A DNA stretch of 64,000 nucleotides, from contig NZ_BCXH01000004.1 in assembly GCF_001895005.1 (NCBI RefSeq), positions 1-64,000 on the forward strand, read 5' to 3'. This DNA comes from Rhodococcus yunnanensis NBRC 103083. Lineage in GTDB: Bacteria; Actinomycetota; Actinomycetes; Mycobacteriales; Mycobacteriaceae. Made by a program: the position numbers and the translations under genes. Numbering within the stretch: the first letter of the stretch is position 1; every line of letters starts with the position of its first letter. Shown here piece after piece: positions 60,526-64,000 of the stretch. The notes below the pieces were generated by a model that did no database searches, was not told the origin of the DNA, and saw only the letters and a program-made list of their open reading frames with translations.

Positions 60526-62394
60526 CTACAGCCTTTGCATAAGCATCGATCGCGCAATCGTCGGGTACTTGCCCATCGGTCGATCAACCTCGGAAATATC
60601 GAGGAAGGTTTGAGGCCGAACTGGCATCCCCCCAGTGCACATCACGCGCCAGCGTGCGAGGATTTCGACGAATAGCTGCGGCCCGCGATGTTCGCACACT
60701 CCCTCGAAAACTTGAAGTTCGCTGTAAGTCAAGATTCCAGGCGATGTCACGAACCTGCCGAGCTCCCCGAGGACGGAGTGTGACCGCAGCTTGAGGTCAA
60801 CATCAGACAGCACATTCGGCGGAATACCTCCGTTCGGCACAACGACCATGGGTACGAATACCGTCTGCTCGTCGAAGGTGCGGCCCTCCCAACCACGCTG
60901 AGCAAGCAGCTCGATTGTTGACTTCAGCTGTAGAAACTTCCTCCTGACGAATGTGTCTTCGAGATCCGCGGTGTAGTCCTCGGCATCAGCGAAGCCCTGC
61001 GCTGCTTTCTCGTCCAGCCAATGGTTAGTGGCGTCGACCAAGAGGCAGTACTTGCCGGAAGCCAATACCCAGTCGCAGACGGACGGCTTGTCGCCCCTTT
61101 GTTTCCATGCTTGCTGCATCTCCCGCTCGGTAATCAATTTGATCGTCGGCCGAGCTCTTCGAGTCGCTCGACGAAGCAGGTATCCGATGGTGTCTTCAAA
61201 GACATAGTTCGAGGCCAGGCTGAACTGCTCGCCACGCGGATCCTTCTCGGTGCCGAAAGCAAAGAAGGTTTGCCAGTACAGCTGCGAGCCACAAAGGCGA
61301 TCAAGCACCCAAACAGGTCGCAAAGCAACATACTCATCGTCCCCAAACCGGATAAGCGGCCGCTCGGCGAACGTATAGCGGCGGTGCGCAAGCAACCCCT
61401 TCTTACGCTCGGCCTTGAGGCGTTTTCGATACTCCTGCACAGTGAGAGATGCTGCAGTTTTCATCAGGGTTACAGCCTGCGAATCAGCCGACTGGGCAAA
61501 ATCAATGGCGTTGAGCGTCACCGCGCCAGTCTTGGTTCGTGTCCAAAGCTGGAGCCCGAGTTTGATGAATTCGGTCAGCGAAACCCCAGTGGCATGTTCG
61601 AATGCCTCGATAGCGGTGTCGCCGATCAGGTCGTGTGGGGCCAACTCTGGCCACTTTTTGAACCAGGTATCGTAGGCGTCGCCAAGTAGGACATCTGGCA
61701 CTGTGGTGGCGTTCGCTTGCATCCGGGCTAGATCTGAAAGCATTTGCCGCTGAGCCTCGTCGCGAACCATGTCATCGTCGACTGCCATCGCTGCGTTGTA
61801 CCGCTCCAGGTCGTCCTGCGTGGGAGGCCAAGTCCGAAAGAAGTCGGGGAGGTCTTGGCGTTCCTGATCGCCGTTAATCGACAGCATCAACAGCACGAAG
61901 TCGTCGATTCCGAAGATAGGGTTTGTATTGCCGGTTCCCGTGGTTGCAGCGTCGGTGATGCAGCACCATTCAATGGCCTCACGAATTAGTTGAATTACTG
62001 CGGCAGGTGGTAACAGTACGTTTCCCTTACCCACAGATTCGACGACCTTGGACGAGAACTCCCCGGTCAGCATGCTGACTAGAATCTTTTCCCAGGCATT
62101 AGTCCGCGAGTTTAGGGCAGCGTCATCAAGCTGCGCGAAAATCCTGCTGACAAATTCGAGGGTGCTCTGCAGTGCATAGCCGCCGAGCAAGGTTCTGCGG
62201 TCGTTCTCGTCGAGATGGTCGACTTCGATACTGGTCGAAGTGATGGATTGTGGGCCTAAATCCATCTTGGTCGTTTTCAGAAAAGCTTCGTAATCTCGGT
62301 CAGAGCTGAACCACGCTGGCCTCTCCGACGGAGGCCCGCCCGGTGCACCGGTGCCGCCTCCAAAGGAATCACTCAATCGCGAGCTAACGACCAT
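60526..62394 (-). CDS. Unknown 622-residue protein, possible nuclease-like domain
   Basis: A large soluble protein with no signal or membrane segment, which I do not recognise. Residues ~85-320 are helical. The C-terminal part (~350-590) alternates strands and helices and includes SVCDWVLASGKYCLLVDATN: an Asp, ~13 residues, then a strand ending in D-A-T. This recalls the D...(D/E)xK arrangement of restriction-endonuclease-like folds, but the last residue is not Lys. ATG 62394 is preferred; GTG 62403 is possible. The gene is somewhat more AT-rich than its surroundings and stands alone beside recombinase debris, so a defence or element-borne role is plausible. Confidence 0.6.
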   Translation of the reverse strand: MVVSSRLSDSFGGGTGAPGGPPSERPAWFSSDRDYEAFLKTTKMDLGPQSITSTSIEVDHLDENDRRTLLGGYALQSTLEFVSRIFAQLDDAALNSRTNAWEKILVSMLTGEFSSKVVESVGKGNVLLPPAAVIQLIREAIEWCCITDAATTGTGNTNPIFGIDDFVLLMLSINGDQERQDLPDFFRTWPPTQDDLERYNAAMAVDDDMVRDEAQRQMLSDLARMQANATTVPDVLLGDAYDTWFKKWPELAPHDLIGDTAIEAFEHATGVSLTEFIKLGLQLWTRTKTGAVTLNAIDFAQSADSQAVTLMKTAASLTVQEYRKRLKAERKKGLLAHRRYTFAERPLIRFGDDEYVALRPVWVLDRLCGSQLYWQTFFAFGTEKDPRGEQFSLASNYVFEDTIGYLLRRATRRARPTIKLITEREMQQAWKQRGDKPSVCDWVLASGKYCLLVDATNHWLDEKAAQGFADAEDYTADLEDTFVRRKFLQLKSTIELLAQRGWEGRTFDEQTVFVPMVVVPNGGIPPNVLSDVDLKLRSHSVLGELGRFVTSPGILTYSELQVFEGVCEHRGPQLFVEILARWRVMCTGGMPVRPQTFLDISEVDRPMGKYPTIARSMLMQRL

Positions 62395-62465
62395 TTCGAC
62401 CACCCCTAGCTGAAGTCCGCCCTAAACGGCCTCCGCTCCAAACGGACGCCCCAGCGGCGGCCGCG

Positions 62466-62515
62466 CCGTCACGCTACCGCCGCGCTACGACAAAAGGGCG
62501 GCGGTAGCGTGACGG
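62466..62515. repeat. Perfect 18-bp inverted repeat (hairpin)
   Basis: CCGTCACGCTACCGCCGC at 62466-62483 is exactly complementary to 62498-62515, with a 14-base loop containing ACAAAA. There is no T-run on either side, so it is not a classical rho-independent terminator. It lies between the 622-residue protein gene (start at 62394) and the small-protein operon ending at 62760. The remaining gap, 62516-62759, shows only short frames; one possible C-terminal scrap on the minus strand is not supported. Confidence 0.7.
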
Positions 62516-62759
62516 CAGATGTTTGTAGCGAGAAGAAGGTGACGCTTCCGACCACGCCACACATCCCAGTGCTGTCGTCAGGATGTCCTTGCCGGTGCGG
62601 TAACTGCCAATTTCATCGCTGGATCGAGGCTAAGTCGCTGTGGCGGAAGAAGTCGATGATGGCGTTGCGTTGATCCTCGGTGTGCACGTGCACCGTCTCC
62701 TATCCGTCGCGATACACCGATCGCGCTACCTCCTTCCGATTGGCGCAAGAACCGGCCCA

Positions 62760-62984
62760 TCAGTGCCATCTCGCTTTCTTCCCGTAGCTGTCCCAGCGAT
62801 CGTTCATCTCCTTGCCCAGGTTCGGCCGCACACCATCGTGGTCGACCGAGAAGTCGAACCGGCCGGGCTCGGACATGGCCTTCAGAAGCATCCATATCGC
62901 ACTGGCCGCGTCGGAGTACCTGTCGTCGATGTTGGGCTCAGTGCTGGGAAAGTCGATGTCGATCGTGATGCGTCTCGTCGTCAT
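62760..62984 (-). CDS. Small hypothetical protein
   Basis: A 74-residue protein beginning MTTRRITIDIDF, with one strand and two helices predicted (SDAASAIWMLLKAMSEPG), acidic overall. I know no family. The start at 62984 avoids overlap with the upstream gene on the same strand, which ends at 63043. Last gene of a short minus-strand series of small unknown genes, likely co-transcribed. Confidence 0.55.
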   Translation of the reverse strand: MTTRRITIDIDFPSTEPNIDDRYSDAASAIWMLLKAMSEPGRFDFSVDHDGVRPNLGKEMNDRWDSYGKKARWH

Positions 62985-63042
62985 AGCGCAATGCTCCCAG
63001 GTACGAACGCCCATGAACCGCTCAATCGATCGAACACGTTCG

Positions 63043-63282
63043 TCACTCTCGGTCGAGTTCCGGACCGGACGACCCGTCGCCTGGTTCTTCCTGTGCACCC
63101 TTTGCGCACGCGCGAAGAAATTCGAGCATCGCGAAGAACGCCAGAAGCCCACCGTCGCGACCGAAAGTCGCTGCGATACCCATGCTCAAGACAGCCACGA
63201 CGATCACGGAAGTCAGAGGATGCGAGTACCAGCGGAATGCCGCAGCCCATCGGTGGTTCCCGCGGTTACGGTCAGAAGACAT
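63043..63282 (-). CDS. Small membrane protein
   Basis: A 79-residue protein. Two hydrophobic stretches (~22-38 and ~42-60, SVIVVAVLSMGIAATFG and GLLAFFAMLEFLRACAK) suggest two membrane helices or one re-entrant hairpin, with a charged C-terminal tail. The start at 63282 overlaps the upstream gene end by 11 bp, which supports coupling. Function unknown. Confidence 0.58.
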   Translation of the reverse strand: MSSDRNRGNHRWAAAFRWYSHPLTSVIVVAVLSMGIAATFGRDGGLLAFFAMLEFLRACAKGAQEEPGDGSSGPELDRE

Positions 63283-63766
63283 CGAAAGGCTCCCATTCGG
63301 GCGAGAAGACGTCGGCAGATACATCGCCGGGTGCGATCGCATCGTCGTCGGGGCCGTCGTCATCCATGAGGTCGTTCTGGATGTTCCGGTGATCGAAGAG
63401 GTCGTCATAGAACGACATGTGCTGGGCGATGATCGTGCCCTCGGGTGCATCGAGGAGACCGTCGGCGACGAGCGGGACGACGACGTTCTTTCGAAAGTTG
63501 AAGAGGTGGGTTCTTGCAGTACCCGGTTTGATCCCGATGTCTGTTGCCGCAGACGCGGTTGTCTGGCCGCTCATCAGCGCTCCGAGCAGGCTTCTCACCC
63601 TCGGATTTGCGCGCTCCACCAGCAGTTGAGCTGCGCTACGCGCGTATGGGATGTTGGACAAGTCCGAGGTCAAGGCGTCGAGATCGTCTGTGTAGGCCAA
63701 TTTCTCCAGCCTCCGGGCAATCCGACGCGGTTTCGTCCAGGCGTTCACGACGCGCAGCTTGTGCAT
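63272..63766 (-). CDS. Putative HTH protein with acidic tail
   Basis: A 164-residue protein. Residues ~68-105 (TTASAATDIGIKPGTARTHL followed by FNFRKNVV) look like a sigma-70 region 4/LuxR-type helix-turn-helix, here set among helices. The C-terminal ~50 residues are strongly acidic (NDLMDDDGPDDDA). It may be a regulator of the small operon or of a nearby element. No sigma region 2 is seen, so it is not a complete sigma factor. It overlaps the membrane-protein gene by 11 bp. Confidence 0.6.
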   Translation of the reverse strand: MHKLRVVNAWTKPRRIARRLEKLAYTDDLDALTSDLSNIPYARSAAQLLVERANPRVRSLLGALMSGQTTASAATDIGIKPGTARTHLFNFRKNVVVPLVADGLLDAPEGTIIAQHMSFYDDLFDHRNIQNDLMDDDGPDDDAIAPGDVSADVFSPEWEPFDVF

Positions 63767-63794
63767 CAGGCATGCGTTGACGTAGTACGTCCAC

Positions 63795-63998
63795 CTACTC
63801 TTGCGGCTGGGCTGCGAGACCTATGACGGTTCCGTTATGTTCGTAACACGCGAAACTGAAGTCGAAGTCGGTCGAGTCGTAGTCTCCGAACGTCACGCCA
63901 CTGCATTCCGCACCGTCGATGGTCGCGGTCTTCAGGCTCTCCGATCGGATCTTGTCGAGACCAGCTGTGATAAGAGCCTCAGCATCGTCGCAGGCCAT
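63795..63998 (-). CDS. Partial CDS at the window edge, unknown protein
   Basis: At least 67 residues. The visible part has two Cys (AECSGV, FACYEH) that could pair in an exported small domain. The first ATG is only two bases from the window end, so the true N-terminus, perhaps a lipoprotein signal, may lie outside. It precedes the small-protein series with a 28-bp gap. Confidence 0.45.
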   Translation of the reverse strand: MACDDAEALITAGLDKIRSESLKTATIDGAECSGVTFGDYDSTDFDFSFACYEHNGTVIGLAAQPQE

Positions 63999-64000
63999 CG

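Noticed and set aside
62578..62759. Possible minus-strand gene ending near 62578
   Set aside because: Candidate frames change register with no consistent start, and there is no recognisable motif; at most a C-terminal scrap.

Overview
The window is high-GC actinobacterial DNA, most likely from a mycolic-acid genus such as Rhodococcus, Nocardia or Gordonia. The grounds are a large secreted cutinase-like protein, an 'insoluble domain'-type secreted protein, cell-wall hydrolases, an IdeR-like iron box and actinobacterial IS1380/IS21/Tn7-like elements. It is an accessory region. At least five kinds of mobile DNA or their remains are visible, and housekeeping genes are almost absent.

Left part (1-15 kb). 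A TIGR04141/DUF6119-like protein of lower GC (candidate defence gene) lies beside a tyrosine integrase. Next comes a minus-strand operon (about 3.2-12 kb) that looks like the cell-envelope part of a conjugative element or plasmid: small membrane proteins, a VirB8-like lipoprotein, an M23 + lytic transglycosylase + NlpC/P60 wall hydrolase, a cutinase-like protein, a ParA/MinD-like ATPase and two secreted/anchored proteins. No relaxase or TraG/VirD4 coupling protein is in the window. A double-HTH regulator, a PAS/GAF-type protein of unknown role and an SDR oxidoreductase follow.

Transposition module (about 15-20 kb). A compact Tn7-like set, tnsA-tnsB-tnsC/tniB-tniQ, has overlapping start and stop codons. 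About five ~20-bp imperfect repeats stand just ahead of tnsA. A related repeat pair reappears at 51.54 kb, beyond the siderophore locus.

Siderophore locus (20-51 kb), the centre of interest. Two divergent, translationally coupled operons leave a ~200-bp promoter region with a 15/19 match to the IdeR/DmdR iron box. The leftward operon encodes an ArCP-Cy-A-PCP synthetase, a methyltransferase, a C-(E-like remnant)-C-A-PCP-TE synthetase, a FecB-type binding lipoprotein, a C-A-PCP-(degenerate C) synthetase, an Orn/Lys/Arg-type PLP decarboxylase and an ornithine/amine N-hydroxylase. The rightward operon encodes an aryl-AMP ligase with salicylate-type residues and an apparent L-prolyl-AMP ligase, carrier protein and two acyl-CoA-dehydrogenase-like flavoproteins (a pyrrolyl-carrier-protein cassette). 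It continues with an alpha/beta hydrolase, a YbtPQ/IrtAB-like ABC pair and a DHA2-type MFS exporter. The inferred product combines a phenol-oxazoline/thiazoline cap, an N-hydroxylated amine or ornithine, and possibly a pyrrole. I know of no described siderophore with this combination.

Right part (51-64 kb). This is a graveyard and landing zone: two decayed copies of one tyrosine-recombinase family, a broken IS30, an intact IS21 that has cut off a CBASS CD-NTase gene (its SLATT membrane effector survives), an HEAGH metallopeptidase-like gene, a tRNA 3'-end fragment and an intact IS1380 with a CTTAA duplication. A 622-residue unknown protein that may be nuclease-like, a perfect 18-bp hairpin and a short operon of small unknown proteins complete the window.
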